From positions 54,791 to 118,790 of the forward strand of contig JAJEBR010000124.1 of assembly GCA_022822445.1 (NCBI GenBank): a DNA stretch of 64,000 nucleotides, in the 5' to 3' direction. Position numbers and translations under genes: made by a program. Of this stretch, positions 36,901 to 44,917 are shown piece after piece (positions within the stretch are counted from its first letter, which is position 1; every line of letters starts with the position of its first letter). The notes below the pieces were generated by a model. It searched no databases. It saw only the letters and a list, made by a program, of their open reading frames with translations, and was not told the DNA's origin. The DNA comes from Gemmatimonadota bacterium. GTDB taxonomy: Bacteria > Gemmatimonadota > Gemmatimonadetes > Longimicrobiales > Gaopeijiaceae.

Positions 36901-37070
36901 CCCCGGGGCGGCCCGACGTTGCGCCACCGCAGGGAGCTCCACAGGGACTCGGAATAGGATTCCTGCGCGCGCGCCGGGGGCGGTGCGAAGGCTGCGGCCA
37001 CAGACAGTGCGGCTGCCGGGAGGACGAAGGGCAGAACCAGAACGAGAGGGCGAAGATGCCGGTGCCGCAT
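33903..37070 (-). CDS. Large secreted VPS10/sortilin-like Asp-box propeller protein
   Basis: A 1,055-residue exported protein. After the signal peptide (about residues 1-34) the first two thirds carry many Asp-box (BNR) motifs, such as GGGLWKTNDGGMNW, GAYKSTDAGETWEHIG, GVFKTTDGGATWRRV and GLFKSMDGGESWTEI. These build two or more beta-propellers as in sortilin/VPS10 and some glycosyl hydrolases. The last third, after about residue 740, has a Gly/Arg-rich linker, a beta domain and a helical end (ESRPTDQSYTVFERLSALLEEQLSQMQIVIQRDLGQLNDLL). Such proteins are numerous in Gemmatimonadota and often labelled glycosyl hydrolase, but no catalytic residues can be assigned. The ATG at 37070 follows AAGGGGAG. 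Confidence 0.85.
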   Translation of the reverse strand: MRHRHLRPLVLVLPFVLPAAALSVAAAFAPPPARAQESYSESLWSSLRWRNVGPPRGGRSIAAAGSDARPMEYFMGTTGGGLWKTNDGGMNWRPVTDGQMNSASIGAVQVCESNPDIVYMGTGETQIRGNIQQGDGAYKSTDAGETWEHIGLRETQNIARIRIHPDNCDVAWVAAFGKHSADNPERGVFKTTDGGATWRRVLYRSDKAGAVDISVDATNPDVLYAAIWEAWRRSWGMSSGGEDSGLFKSMDGGESWTEITGNIGLADGPVGKIGVAVSPANPDRVWALIEHEPDGGVWRSDDAGATWERINEERRLRQRAFYYTRVYADPNDEDVMYALNTGFYRSRDGGATFGGISVPHGDNHDLWIAPSDSDRMINANDGGANVSFNGGRSWTDQDYSTAQFYRVITTEHTPYHICGGQQDNSTACIPVRGWGQMAARGPGNRTWYYAVGGCESGYVAPNPVDLNVFYAGCYGGSLSRFDMRTGHTRAVNVWPENPMGQSSEDLVERVQWTFPIVFSHHDPGVLYTGTQKVWKTTTEGQSWEQISPDLTRADPMTMGPSGGPITRDQTGVETYATIFAIAPSYFDPEVIWAGSDDGLVHVTRDGGMNWTPVTPPDAPDHVRINTIEASPTTPGKAYVSGIRYLVDDDRSPYIWKTEDYGQSWTKIVGGLPNDDFIRATREDPQRPGLLYAASERTVYVSFDDGGRWQPLSLNLPVVQVSDLVVEENDLVIATHGRSFWVLEGIGPLRQLNEQVAAARAWIFDPADPVRGIDNGARFQYYLAEDAESVTIEVLDRWGEVIRSYEGVARGAEGEGQAGQRAGPGGRGGRGRGPSVAQGSQTFNWDLRYPAWTDFEGRIMWAAGPTGPTAVPGTYTVRMTVDGGTPQTQDFEIRINPNLEGVTVADLQERFDLAIRIRDRVTEANEAVIKVRDIKGQIDERLEETDHEEIVAQAGVVDENLSVVEAEIYQVRNRSNQDPLNYPIKLNNKLAALLGVVEGAESRPTDQSYTVFERLSALLEEQLSQMQIVIQRDLGQLNDLLIREGIRPIEDGRLIS

Positions 37071-37573
37071 GATGCGACTCCCCTTGGTGACGTTGAAGAG
37101 ATGATGACGGTGGAGGCCCGGGCCGGGCCGAGGGTCAACCATAGGCGCATCCGGTGCGCCGATCAACCGGACACGGGAAGGTGGGGCGAACACCCGCTGC
37201 CTACCTTCCCACCGGAATGCACGCGCACATCGCTCCCGACCGGCGGCGCCCCGGCCATCGGTCGGCAGGTGTAGCACGCGGCCGAGGACCACATGACCAC
37301 AAGCGCCACAGGCGTTCGATTCACACGCGTCAGTCCCGTCACAATCCCCTTCGAGCGTCACTCGCACGATCTCCGGGGTCGGATCGGCGAACATCGCCCA
37401 GCCCAGGCCAACGGGGCCAACAGAAGGAGCGCTGTGTCCGGATGGTGACAATTGGCCAGGATCTCCACGCGGGTGATCGGCAGCATCGTCCCCGGCGTCG
37501 TGAGCGCCCTGGACCCTGGCCGCCGATCACATCGCTGTGGTCGCAGCCACCGGTTAGGGGCTCCGCTTCGCCT
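37071..37573. other. Non-coding stretch of about 500 bases
   Basis: It lies between the start of the propeller gene and the end of ridA, both on the minus strand. Open frames crossing it lack signal, Shine-Dalgarno and any recognisable family. I see no tRNA, repeat or clear terminator. It probably holds the promoter of the propeller gene. Confidence 0.45.
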
Positions 37574-37960
37574 TTATCCCACCCGTGCTATCACCTCGAT
37601 TTCCACATCCACGCCCTTCGGAAGACCGGCCACCGCCACGGTCGCGCGGGCGGGCCGGTGATCGCCGAAGTGGCGCTCGTAAACCGCGTTCATTTCGGCG
37701 AAGAGCGCCATGTCGGAGAGGAACACCGTCGTCTTGGCGACCGTCTGCAGACTGCCGCCGGCAGCGGCCAGTACCGCCGCAAGATTGCGCAACACCCGGT
37801 CCGCCTGGGCGCCGACGTTCCCCTCGACGAGCGCTCCAGTGGCGGGATCGATGGGTATCTGGCCCGAAGCGAAGATCCAGTCGCCGGTCACGATGGCCTG
37901 TGAGTAGGGGCCCAGCGCGCCGGGCGCGTCGTCGGTATGCACGGAGGTGAGAAGGGTCAT
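37574..37960 (-). CDS. ridA: RidA family enamine/imine deaminase
   Basis: A 128-residue protein of the Rid/YER057c/UK114 family. It hydrolyses reactive 2-aminoacrylate and related enamines, protecting PLP enzymes. Conserved features are GPYSQAIVTGDWIFASGQIPIDP, the helix AVLAAAGGSLQTVAKTTVFLSDM, and Arg105 in PARATVAVAGLPKG, the residue that binds the carboxylate of the imine in active members, followed by the acidic VEIEVIA end. The start ATG at 37960 has AAGGAGA ten bases upstream. It is preceded by an exceptionally AT-rich block and the 3' end of the heptose kinase gene. Confidence 0.92.
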   Translation of the reverse strand: MTLLTSVHTDDAPGALGPYSQAIVTGDWIFASGQIPIDPATGALVEGNVGAQADRVLRNLAAVLAAAGGSLQTVAKTTVFLSDMALFAEMNAVYERHFGDHRPARATVAVAGLPKGVDVEIEVIARVG

Positions 37961-37976
37961 GAGGTGAGAATCTCCT

Positions 37977-38040
37977 TGGAGGATGATATGCTATTGTGTA
38001 TATTTTGTCATCAAATATATATGATATGATATCATTCTGC
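37977..38040 (-). promoter_or_regulatory. AT-rich promoter/operator-like block upstream of ridA
   Basis: Amid strongly GC-rich sequence this stretch is mostly A and T. It contains the perfect palindrome ATGATATCAT (38026-38035), which overlaps the stop codon of the kinase gene, and repeated ATGATAT words (also near 37983). TATATTTG occurs on the minus strand, similar to the -7 element described for Bacteroidota promoters. Spacing to the ridA start is suitable for transcription initiation. The role is inferred from composition only. Confidence 0.35.
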
Positions 38041-39060
38041 TGTCAGGGTGGGGATCCGCGACGCGATCTCCTCCGGCGACACGGTCGCGACGCCGACTTT
38101 GGCCACCCCCGCCGCCGCGGCAACGGCCGCCGCCGCCACCGCCTCCGACAGCCGGGCTCCGGCGGCGAGCGCGACCGCTACGACGGCGGCCACGGTGTCT
38201 CCCGCACCCGACACGTCATAGACCGAGCGGGCCCGGGCGGCCACGTGCAGCGGCGGCCTGCCGGGCGAAGCCAGCACCATCCCGGCCGCGCCCAGGGTAA
38301 GCAGGAGGTGGCCGCAACCGACCCGCTCCCGGGCCGCCTCCAGCCAGTCGCCGTCCTCGGGCCGGGAGAGCTCGCCGAGGGCGGCTTCGAGTTCGGCGCG
38401 GTTGGGCTTGAGGATGGTCGCGCCCGCGTAGGCGAAGAAGTTCCGCTGCTTCGGATCCACCAGGACGGGAACCGACACTGCAGCGGCCGCGGCCAGCGCG
38501 TGCCGGATCAGGGGGGGCGTGAGCGTGCCCTTGTCGTAATCGGCGACGACCAGCGCGTCCGCGCCGGGGACGACGGCATCGATGTGGGCAGCGAGCTCCT
38601 CCGCCACGGCGTGCGGGACCGGCGCCGGTTCCTCCCGGTCGATGCGCACCACCTGCTGGCCCCGTGCGAGCACACGCGTCTTCACCGTCGTGGCCCGGGA
38701 GCCGTCCCGCACGCAGCGGCAACCGGCGCCGAGCGCGTCCAGCGCCTCCTCCACCGCCTCACCCGGCGCGTCCCTGCCCAGCACCCCGATCACGTCGCAG
38801 CGAGCCCCCAGCGCACGCACGTTCGCGGCCACGTTGGCCGCGCCGCCGATCGCGTCCCACTCCCGGTCCACCCGCACCACCGGGACCGGCGCTTCCGGCG
38901 AGACCCGGTCCGCAGGCCCCGCGACGTAGCGGTCGAGCATCAGGTCGCCGAGCACCACCACGCGCGCCTCGCCGAACCCGGCGGCAAGTTCAGCAAAACG
39001 GCCACCGTCCAACGTGCCCGCCCGGCTCACCGCTTCGAGCCCGCCGCGGCCATCATCCAT
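38032..39060 (-). CDS. PfkB-family heptose-7-phosphate kinase (HldE kinase-domain type)
   Basis: A 342-residue ribokinase-like enzyme resembling the N-terminal domain of HldE/RfaE, which phosphorylates D-glycero-D-manno-heptose 7-phosphate at C1 for LPS core synthesis. Diagnostic segments are VVVLGDLMLDRYVAGPADRVSPEAPVPVV, IGGAANVAANVRALGA, VPVLVDPKQRNFFAYAGATILKPNRAE and the catalytic PfkB signature VYDVSGAGDTVAAVVAVALA. The cytidylyltransferase half of bifunctional HldE is absent, so a separate HldC-type protein would be needed. The ATG at 39060 is preferred (GGAG eight bases upstream) over a GTG at 39108. The sugar substrate is inferred from the SPEAPVPVV signature. Confidence 0.82.
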   Translation of the reverse strand: MDDGRGGLEAVSRAGTLDGGRFAELAAGFGEARVVVLGDLMLDRYVAGPADRVSPEAPVPVVRVDREWDAIGGAANVAANVRALGARCDVIGVLGRDAPGEAVEEALDALGAGCRCVRDGSRATTVKTRVLARGQQVVRIDREEPAPVPHAVAEELAAHIDAVVPGADALVVADYDKGTLTPPLIRHALAAAAAVSVPVLVDPKQRNFFAYAGATILKPNRAELEAALGELSRPEDGDWLEAARERVGCGHLLLTLGAAGMVLASPGRPPLHVAARARSVYDVSGAGDTVAAVVAVALAAGARLSEAVAAAAVAAAAGVAKVGVATVSPEEIASRIPTLTAE

Positions 39061-39114
39061 CACACCCACTCCACCACCGGCGCCCCGGAGCCACCACCTC
39101 CCCGCCACCTTCCG

Positions 39115-40542
39115 TCACGAACCAGGCCGCCAGCGGTCCAGCGGAAGCACCGCCACCCGCACCCGGCTCTCGCCCGCGGGATCCGTCCAGGCCAGCATGA
39201 GCCGGTCCGCGCCCAGGCGGGCGATCCGCGGGAATCCCGAGGCGCGCGCGGCGTCCGTGTCGGCCAGCCGCACGGGATCGCTCATCCCTCCGCCCGGCTC
39301 CACTCGCCGGCTCAGGACCCGTGCCCCATCGGCGCCACGCTCCAGCCACGTCACCAGCGCCGAGCCGTCGTCCAGCATGACCACGTCCACCCGGCCCGCC
39401 GGCTGCCCTTCATCCACACGCAGCGGAGCCCCGAAGCTGACCGCCCCGTCCTCCGAGAAGGCGACGTTGACCCGCGGCCGGTTCTCCGGCGCGGTGAACC
39501 ACGCCACCGCCACGCCCGCCTCCCCGGCGCCCGCCTCCCCGGCGGCCAGCGCGGGGCCGTTTACCGGACAGCCTCCGATCACCCAGCCGTCCTCGTGCAC
39601 GGGCATCCCGGGCGTCCACCCGCCGTCCAGCAACCGGCTCACCGCAATGTCGCGCACCTCGCCGTCCGCCCGATCCCGGTACACGAGGACGGGGACGCCG
39701 CCCACAACGCCGGCATCGGTCTGGCAGCACTCGCAGGTCCGTTCGTCGACAACCAGCTCGGGACCGGCGGGGGCCGACGAACCGATCCGCGCCATACCCG
39801 GCGATTCCCTTACACCCGGTGATTCCACCCCACCCACCGCCGCCAACGGCAGCGACCGTGCCCGCACCGACATGGGACCGCCCGGCACCGTCATGGCCCG
39901 CCCGTCCAGCCACGCGGCCCAGACCGCGCCGTCCCGCTCGAAGAGGGACACGAAGCCGTGCTCGGTGGGGGTGCCGTCCTCGTGGGGCGTCCACGGAGCC
40001 GACCAGCTGGCGCCCCGGTCCGCCGACCAGGCGATCCGGACCCCGTAGTCGTAGGTCCCCTGCCCGCCCCGCTGGAGCCAGTGCACCACCAGCAGGCCGC
40101 GGAAGTTCCCGACCGACGGAAAGTCCGCCCAGTTTACGAAGAACCCGTCTCCCTCCGCGACGGTGGCCGGCGGGCTCCAGCCGCGGCCGTCGTAGTGCGC
40201 GACCGCCACCCGGTGTCCGGCGGACGAAGGTTCGGTCCAGCTCATCCACACTCCGCCGTCCGCCGGAGCGAGGAACGGCTGGCCGCTACCCGGACCCGCA
40301 GGAGAGCCGATCTCGTCCGCGAGGGACCCGGACTCGCCCCCGTCAGCGGCCTCGCCCGCAGTCGCCCAACCCGCAGCCGCCCCCTCCGCACCGCTCCCGG
40401 AGGATCCCGCGCGCGCGCCGCCTCCGTCCGCACCGCACGCGGCGAGACCGAGAACCGACGCGCACAGAAGCGCCGCAACCGCGCACGAAGCCCGTCCCGG
40501 TGCGCCGTCCGCGCCTGGCGGAAACATCTTTCCTGTGGTCAT
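39115..40542 (-). CDS. Sialidase-fold (BNR-like) lipoprotein
   Basis: A 475-residue lipoprotein with lipobox GLAAC (Cys36) and a long Gly/Ala/Ser-rich linker (to about residue 90). A six-bladed propeller of exo-alpha-sialidase type follows: VWMSWTEPSSAGHRVAVAHYDG, RIAWSADRGASWSAPWTPHEDGTPTEHGF, and VVDERTCECCQTDAGVVGGVP, a CxCC-containing motif seen in this lipoprotein group. No complete arginine triad or other sialidase catalytic set can be assigned, so enzymatic activity is doubtful. It ends 54 bases before the kinase start on the same strand and is divergent from the metallopeptidase-barrel gene. Confidence 0.78.
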   Translation of the reverse strand: MTTGKMFPPGADGAPGRASCAVAALLCASVLGLAACGADGGGARAGSSGSGAEGAAAGWATAGEAADGGESGSLADEIGSPAGPGSGQPFLAPADGGVWMSWTEPSSAGHRVAVAHYDGRGWSPPATVAEGDGFFVNWADFPSVGNFRGLLVVHWLQRGGQGTYDYGVRIAWSADRGASWSAPWTPHEDGTPTEHGFVSLFERDGAVWAAWLDGRAMTVPGGPMSVRARSLPLAAVGGVESPGVRESPGMARIGSSAPAGPELVVDERTCECCQTDAGVVGGVPVLVYRDRADGEVRDIAVSRLLDGGWTPGMPVHEDGWVIGGCPVNGPALAAGEAGAGEAGVAVAWFTAPENRPRVNVAFSEDGAVSFGAPLRVDEGQPAGRVDVVMLDDGSALVTWLERGADGARVLSRRVEPGGGMSDPVRLADTDAARASGFPRIARLGADRLMLAWTDPAGESRVRVAVLPLDRWRPGS

Positions 40543-40763
40543 TCGCGATCCAAGGGTATATTGTCCATTAGACCAGAGGATACAAGTTGGCGAATCGGCC
40601 GCCCGGGCCCAAGGGACCCTTGGCCCGCAAATCGTGTATATGCATAACGGGTCGGCTCATGCCGGGCCCGACAGACGAACCACCACGCGAAGATGCCGTC
40701 GGTGCGCGGCGGGAACCGGACCCGCCCGCCCCGTGCGAGCCATCCAAGGGGAAGAGGTTGATC

Positions 40764-43700
40764 ATGACAGCACTCGGCACCGAACGGAACCGGGGGGCGC
40801 GCTTCCTTGCGTGGGCCGGGACGGCCGCGCTTCTGCTGACCCTCCCGCTGCCGGCATCGGCCCAGTACTTCGGCCGCAACAAGGTGCAGTACGAGAACCG
40901 CGAGTTCGAAGTGCTCACCACGAGGAACTGGGACATCCACTTCTATCCCGAGGTGTACAACGAGGAGCAGGGCGTCATCGAGGACGTCGCCCGTCTCGCC
41001 GAGCGCTGGTACGAACGCCTCTCCCGCTTCTTCCAGCACGAGCTCGACACGACCAAGCCCCTCATCATCTACGCGGACCAGCCGGACTTCATGCAGACGA
41101 ACACGCTGCAGGGAGCGATCGGACAGGGCACCGGCGGCGTTACCGAGTCGCTCAAGGACCGCGTGATCATGCCCTTGACGGCGTCCTACCGCGAGACGAA
41201 CGCGGTGCTCGGCCACGAGTTGGTGCACGCCTTCCAGTACAACATCACGCAGAGCCGCAGCGGCGGCGGAATCATGCGGCTGGCGGCACTTCCGCTCTGG
41301 ATGATCGAGGGAACGGCGGAGTACTTGTCCCTCGGCCGGGACCATCCGCATACGGCCATGTGGCTCAGGGACCACATCCTCAGGGGCGAGAAGCCGGATC
41401 TGGTCGAGATGACCCGCGATCCGAAATACTTCCCCTACCGGTTCGGGCAGGGCTTCGTGTCCTACCTGGGCGGCACCTACGGGGACGAGTCCCTCGCGGA
41501 ACTCTACCGCACCGGTCTGCAGATCGGGTGGGAACCCGCGATCCACGAGGTTTTCGCGATTTCCCAGGACAGCCTGGCGGCGCAGTGGTGGGACGCGGTC
41601 GAGGCGGAGTACAGGCCGCTGATGGCCGGCAGGACCGACCCCTACGAGACCGGCAACGTACTGCTCTGCGTGGAGTGCGGCGGCGGCCGCGTCAACGTCT
41701 CTCCCTCGCTGAGCCCGGATGGACGCTACATCGTCTACCAGTCCGAGAAGGACCTCTTCTCGATGGACATGTTCCTCGCGGACGTGGAAACCGGGCGCGT
41801 GCTGAGGCCCCTGCAGCGCAACGAGACCCCGTACATCGACGGCATCCGCTACATGGATTCCAGCGGCTCGTGGTCTCCGGACAGCCGGAGAATCGCCTTC
41901 GTGGTGCTTGCCGGCGGCAATCACCAGCTGGCGATCATGGACATTCAGGGCGGCGGCCTGGAGCGGATCGAGATCGAGGGCCTGGGCGCCCTGCAGAACC
42001 CGGCCTGGTCCCCAAACGGCCGCGAGATCGCCTTCACCGGTCTCAAGGGCGGAATCTCGGACCTGTATGTCTATGAACTGGAGACGGGTGTCGTCCGGCA
42101 GCTCACCAACGACAAGCACGCCGACCTGCACGCGACCTGGTCGCCCGACGGAAGCACGATCGCGTTCGTGTCGGACCGGGGGGCGGAGACCGACTTCACC
42201 GAACTGGTCTTCAGCAACTACGTGCTGTCCTTCCTCAATGTCGAGACGCTCGCGGTAACCCCGATGCCGGTCTTTGCCGGGGCCAGGCACACCAACCCGA
42301 TCTACGACGCGAGCGGCGAGGGGCTCTTCTTCGTCTCCGATCGGGACGGGTTCCCCGACATCTACCACATGAACCTGGCGGACCGCTCCCTGCGCAGGAT
42401 CACCCGGGCCGTGACCGGAGTGAGCGGAATCACGCCGCTCTCGCCCGCCGTTACCTACTCGCCTGCCAAGGATCTGCTGGCCTTCTCGGTCTTCCACGAA
42501 CGCGGCTATATCGTCAACACCGCGACGCCGGACGAGATCGCGACCTACGTGGACGTGGTGGCGGACGCGGGCGGGCAGCCCGGCAGAATGCTGCCTCCCG
42601 CCAATCCCGGCGTGCGCAGCCGGATCTCCGACTACCTCGCAGACCGGTTCATGGGACTCGTGGCGCCGGGCGTGTACACCGCGGACCAGGCCGAGCTCTA
42701 CCGGCCCTCGCTGGAACTCGACTACGTCGGCCAGCCGACCATCGGCGTGGGCGCCGACGCCTTCGGATCCTATGTCGCGGGCAGTGCCTACGCGTACTTC
42801 AGCGACATGCTCGGCGACCGGACGATGGGCGTGTCGCTGATCGCCAACGGCTCTCTCAAGGACGTGGGTGGACAGGTCTTCTACCTCAATCAGAAGAAGC
42901 GCTGGAACTGGGGGGTGGGCGTTCAGCACACGCCCTATCTGCGGCAGTACTTCAGCGTCTCCCCCGGTACCTTCGTCGTCCTGCGCGAACGAATCTACAT
43001 CGATGCCCTGGACGGCCTGCTGGCGTTCCCGCTTACCGCCACGCGGCGGATCGAGGGAGGAGTGGGCGTCGTCCGCTACGGGCACAGCATCGAACAGGAG
43101 ATCTACACGGTCGACACCTTCGGGCGCGTCCTGGATTTGCGTCGGGAAGGCGTGCCGGGGCGTGACCCCCTGCACCTCGCGTCGGCATCCCTCGCCATGG
43201 TGGGAGACAATTCGTTCTCGGCCTTCACCAGCCCGGTTCGCGGCCACCGCTACCGGGTCGGCGTGGAGGGGCAGTACGGCACGGTGAACTTCCAGACGCT
43301 CACCGCCGATTACCGCCGCTACTTCAACGTCGCCGGCCAGCTCACCCTGGCCTTCCGCGGGCTTCACCTTGGACGCTACGGAAACACCCGCCGTCTCGAC
43401 GACAACCAGCTCGGGCCCTTCTTCCTCGGCTACGAAACCTTCATCCGCGGCTACGCGTACAACTCGTACAACGACATCTTCCAGCGGCGGGACTGCCAGA
43501 TCTCGATCGTCGGCTCCAACTGCGCCGAGCTGGACCGCCTGTTCGGCCACAGGCTGGCGGTGGGCAACGCGGAGCTCCGCATCCCCTTCACCGGGATCGA
43601 GGAGTTCGGCCTGGTCGTCTTCCCGTACGTGGCCGTCGAGCTGGTGGCCTTCGCGGACATCGGAATGGCGTGGGACGACGAGCGGCCCGGGGACTGGGCC

Positions 43701-43862
43701 TGGTCGCGCAGCGAGTTCGACCGCATCCCCCTGGCCAGCAGCGGCTTCTCGGCCCGGGCGAACGTGCTCGGACTCCTCATCCTGGAGACCTACTACGCCT
43801 ATCCCTGGCAGCGCCCGAGCCGAGGCTGGCACTGGGGATTCCAGATCGCCCCGGGCTGGTAG
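40764..43862 (+). CDS. Secreted metallopeptidase-like domain fused to a PD40 propeller and an outer-membrane barrel
   Basis: A 1,032-residue protein with three parts. After a signal peptide (ending ASAQ34) comes a zinc-peptidase-like domain with HELVH (His151, Glu152, His155) in the helix VLGHELVHAFQYN, and PLWMIEGTAEYLSLG 26 residues later supplying a likely third ligand, as in MA-clan peptidases. From about residue 310 to 640 are WD40-like/TolB-type PD40 repeats (SLSPDGRYIVYQSEKD, PAWSPNGREIAFTG, ATWSPDGSTIAFVSDRG). The last 350 or so residues look like a membrane barrel (repeated aromatic strands, GYETFIRGYAYNSYND, and a terminal HWGFQIAPGW). The ATG at 40764 is chosen because the signal peptide follows, with AAGAGG upstream. 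The domain order suggests a surface-anchored protease; activity is unproven. Confidence 0.8.
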   Translation: MTALGTERNRGARFLAWAGTAALLLTLPLPASAQYFGRNKVQYENREFEVLTTRNWDIHFYPEVYNEEQGVIEDVARLAERWYERLSRFFQHELDTTKPLIIYADQPDFMQTNTLQGAIGQGTGGVTESLKDRVIMPLTASYRETNAVLGHELVHAFQYNITQSRSGGGIMRLAALPLWMIEGTAEYLSLGRDHPHTAMWLRDHILRGEKPDLVEMTRDPKYFPYRFGQGFVSYLGGTYGDESLAELYRTGLQIGWEPAIHEVFAISQDSLAAQWWDAVEAEYRPLMAGRTDPYETGNVLLCVECGGGRVNVSPSLSPDGRYIVYQSEKDLFSMDMFLADVETGRVLRPLQRNETPYIDGIRYMDSSGSWSPDSRRIAFVVLAGGNHQLAIMDIQGGGLERIEIEGLGALQNPAWSPNGREIAFTGLKGGISDLYVYELETGVVRQLTNDKHADLHATWSPDGSTIAFVSDRGAETDFTELVFSNYVLSFLNVETLAVTPMPVFAGARHTNPIYDASGEGLFFVSDRDGFPDIYHMNLADRSLRRITRAVTGVSGITPLSPAVTYSPAKDLLAFSVFHERGYIVNTATPDEIATYVDVVADAGGQPGRMLPPANPGVRSRISDYLADRFMGLVAPGVYTADQAELYRPSLELDYVGQPTIGVGADAFGSYVAGSAYAYFSDMLGDRTMGVSLIANGSLKDVGGQVFYLNQKKRWNWGVGVQHTPYLRQYFSVSPGTFVVLRERIYIDALDGLLAFPLTATRRIEGGVGVVRYGHSIEQEIYTVDTFGRVLDLRREGVPGRDPLHLASASLAMVGDNSFSAFTSPVRGHRYRVGVEGQYGTVNFQTLTADYRRYFNVAGQLTLAFRGLHLGRYGNTRRLDDNQLGPFFLGYETFIRGYAYNSYNDIFQRRDCQISIVGSNCAELDRLFGHRLAVGNAELRIPFTGIEEFGLVVFPYVAVELVAFADIGMAWDDERPGDWAWSRSEFDRIPLASSGFSARANVLGLLILETYYAYPWQRPSRGWHWGFQIAPGW

Positions 43863-43870
43863 GACGGGGG

Positions 43871-43910
43871 CAGCCGCAAGGGGCTGCGCGGCCGACCGGA
43901 AGGGCGGTCG
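43871..43910. terminator. Two short hairpins between convergent genes
   Basis: CAGCC (43871-43875) pairs with GGCTG (43882-43886), and CGACCG (43893-43898) with CGGTCG (43905-43910), in the gap between the convergent barrel-peptidase and mlaD genes. Neither is followed by a T-run, so this is at best a weak bidirectional terminator candidate. Confidence 0.25.
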
Positions 43911-43963
43911 CGCGGCCGTCGGAATGGGCCGCTGCCGGTCGGTAAAGCGGTCGCGCGCCCGGC

Positions 43964-44917
43964 TCAGAAGATCCGCAGGCTGATGTAGCGGCGCGGATTC
44001 TCCTTCACGTCGTCGGTCAGTTCCCGCAGGCTCACCGCCAGGTCGGTGTAGGCGTTGTAGAGCGAATCGCTGACCAGGAGCTTGCCCAGCGTGCCCTCGC
44101 CGCGCTCGATCCGGCCCAGGATGGCGTGTGCGGACGCGATCGTTTCCTCCAGCCGGACCGAAGAGCGCTCCAGGTTCGCAAGCGTCGCTTCCGCCGACTC
44201 GAGGCTGTTGTCCCACTCATCGGCGCCGGTCAGGTCGTCCAGGTTGGCCACCGACTGCTTCAGCTCTTCCAGCAGGGAACGCGCCTCGGCGGCCACGCTG
44301 TCGACGGCGTCCAGCGTCCCGGCCGCGCCGCTGAACAGGTCGCGCATCTCCAACACCGCGGCCTCGGTGCCCGCGATGGTCGAATCGGAGAGGAACGCCC
44401 GGGCCCGCTGCAGGACATCGGCGGCATCGCCGGACATATCCCCGGCCACATCCAGCACCCCCGCCACCGTCTCCCCCGGAAGCAGCGTGCCGGGCTCGAC
44501 GAAACCGGGACCGGGACCGGTAACGACCGCGACGACCATGCCGCCGAGAAAGCCCGTGGAGCGCACCTCGGTGCGGGACCCCACCGGGATATCCCACCCG
44601 CGCTCGATCTCGAGCGACAGCACGACGCCGGTCTCCTGCGTGAGGTCGAAGGCGCGCACGCGGCCGATGTGTACGCCGCGCATCGTGACCGCGTCCCCCC
44701 TCCGCATGCCGCCAGCGTCGCTAACGTGGGTCAGCACGGTGTAGCGCCCCCGGAAGGTCGCGGGACTGGTCATCATGAAAAGGATGATGAAGAAGCCCGA
44801 GAGCCCGAAAAGGACGAAGGCCCCGACACGGATCTGGCGCACCCTCGCCGCAGGCGGCACGGCCCGCACGATCTCGTCTTCCGAAGGGCGGCGGCCGGTA
44901 GTTTCAGCGTTGTTCAT
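43964..44917 (-). CDS. mlaD: MlaD-type MCE-domain lipid-transport protein
   Basis: Substrate-binding membrane-anchored subunit of an Mla-type phospholipid ABC transporter. The 317-residue protein has one N-terminal transmembrane helix (about residues 31-50). A single MCE domain (YTVLTHVSDAGGMRRGDAVTMRGVHIGRVRAF, then GWDIPVGSRTEVRSTGFLGGMVVAVVTG) is followed by a long helical tail (SLLEELKQSVANLDDLTGADEWDNSLESAEATLANLE) likely to form coiled coils in the periplasm. It is longer than E. coli MlaD (about 180 residues), as in many non-proteobacterial homologues. Its ATG overlaps the mlaF stop by four bases (ATGA), so translation is coupled. Confidence 0.9.
   Translation of the reverse strand: MNNAETTGRRPSEDEIVRAVPPAARVRQIRVGAFVLFGLSGFFIILFMMTSPATFRGRYTVLTHVSDAGGMRRGDAVTMRGVHIGRVRAFDLTQETGVVLSLEIERGWDIPVGSRTEVRSTGFLGGMVVAVVTGPGPGFVEPGTLLPGETVAGVLDVAGDMSGDAADVLQRARAFLSDSTIAGTEAAVLEMRDLFSGAAGTLDAVDSVAAEARSLLEELKQSVANLDDLTGADEWDNSLESAEATLANLERSSVRLEETIASAHAILGRIERGEGTLGKLLVSDSLYNAYTDLAVSLRELTDDVKENPRRYISLRIF

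Noticed and set aside
37154..37903. Plus-strand frame across the 500-base gap before ridA
   Set aside because: It overlaps ridA in antisense, lacks a ribosome site, and its translation is Arg/His-rich without any motif.
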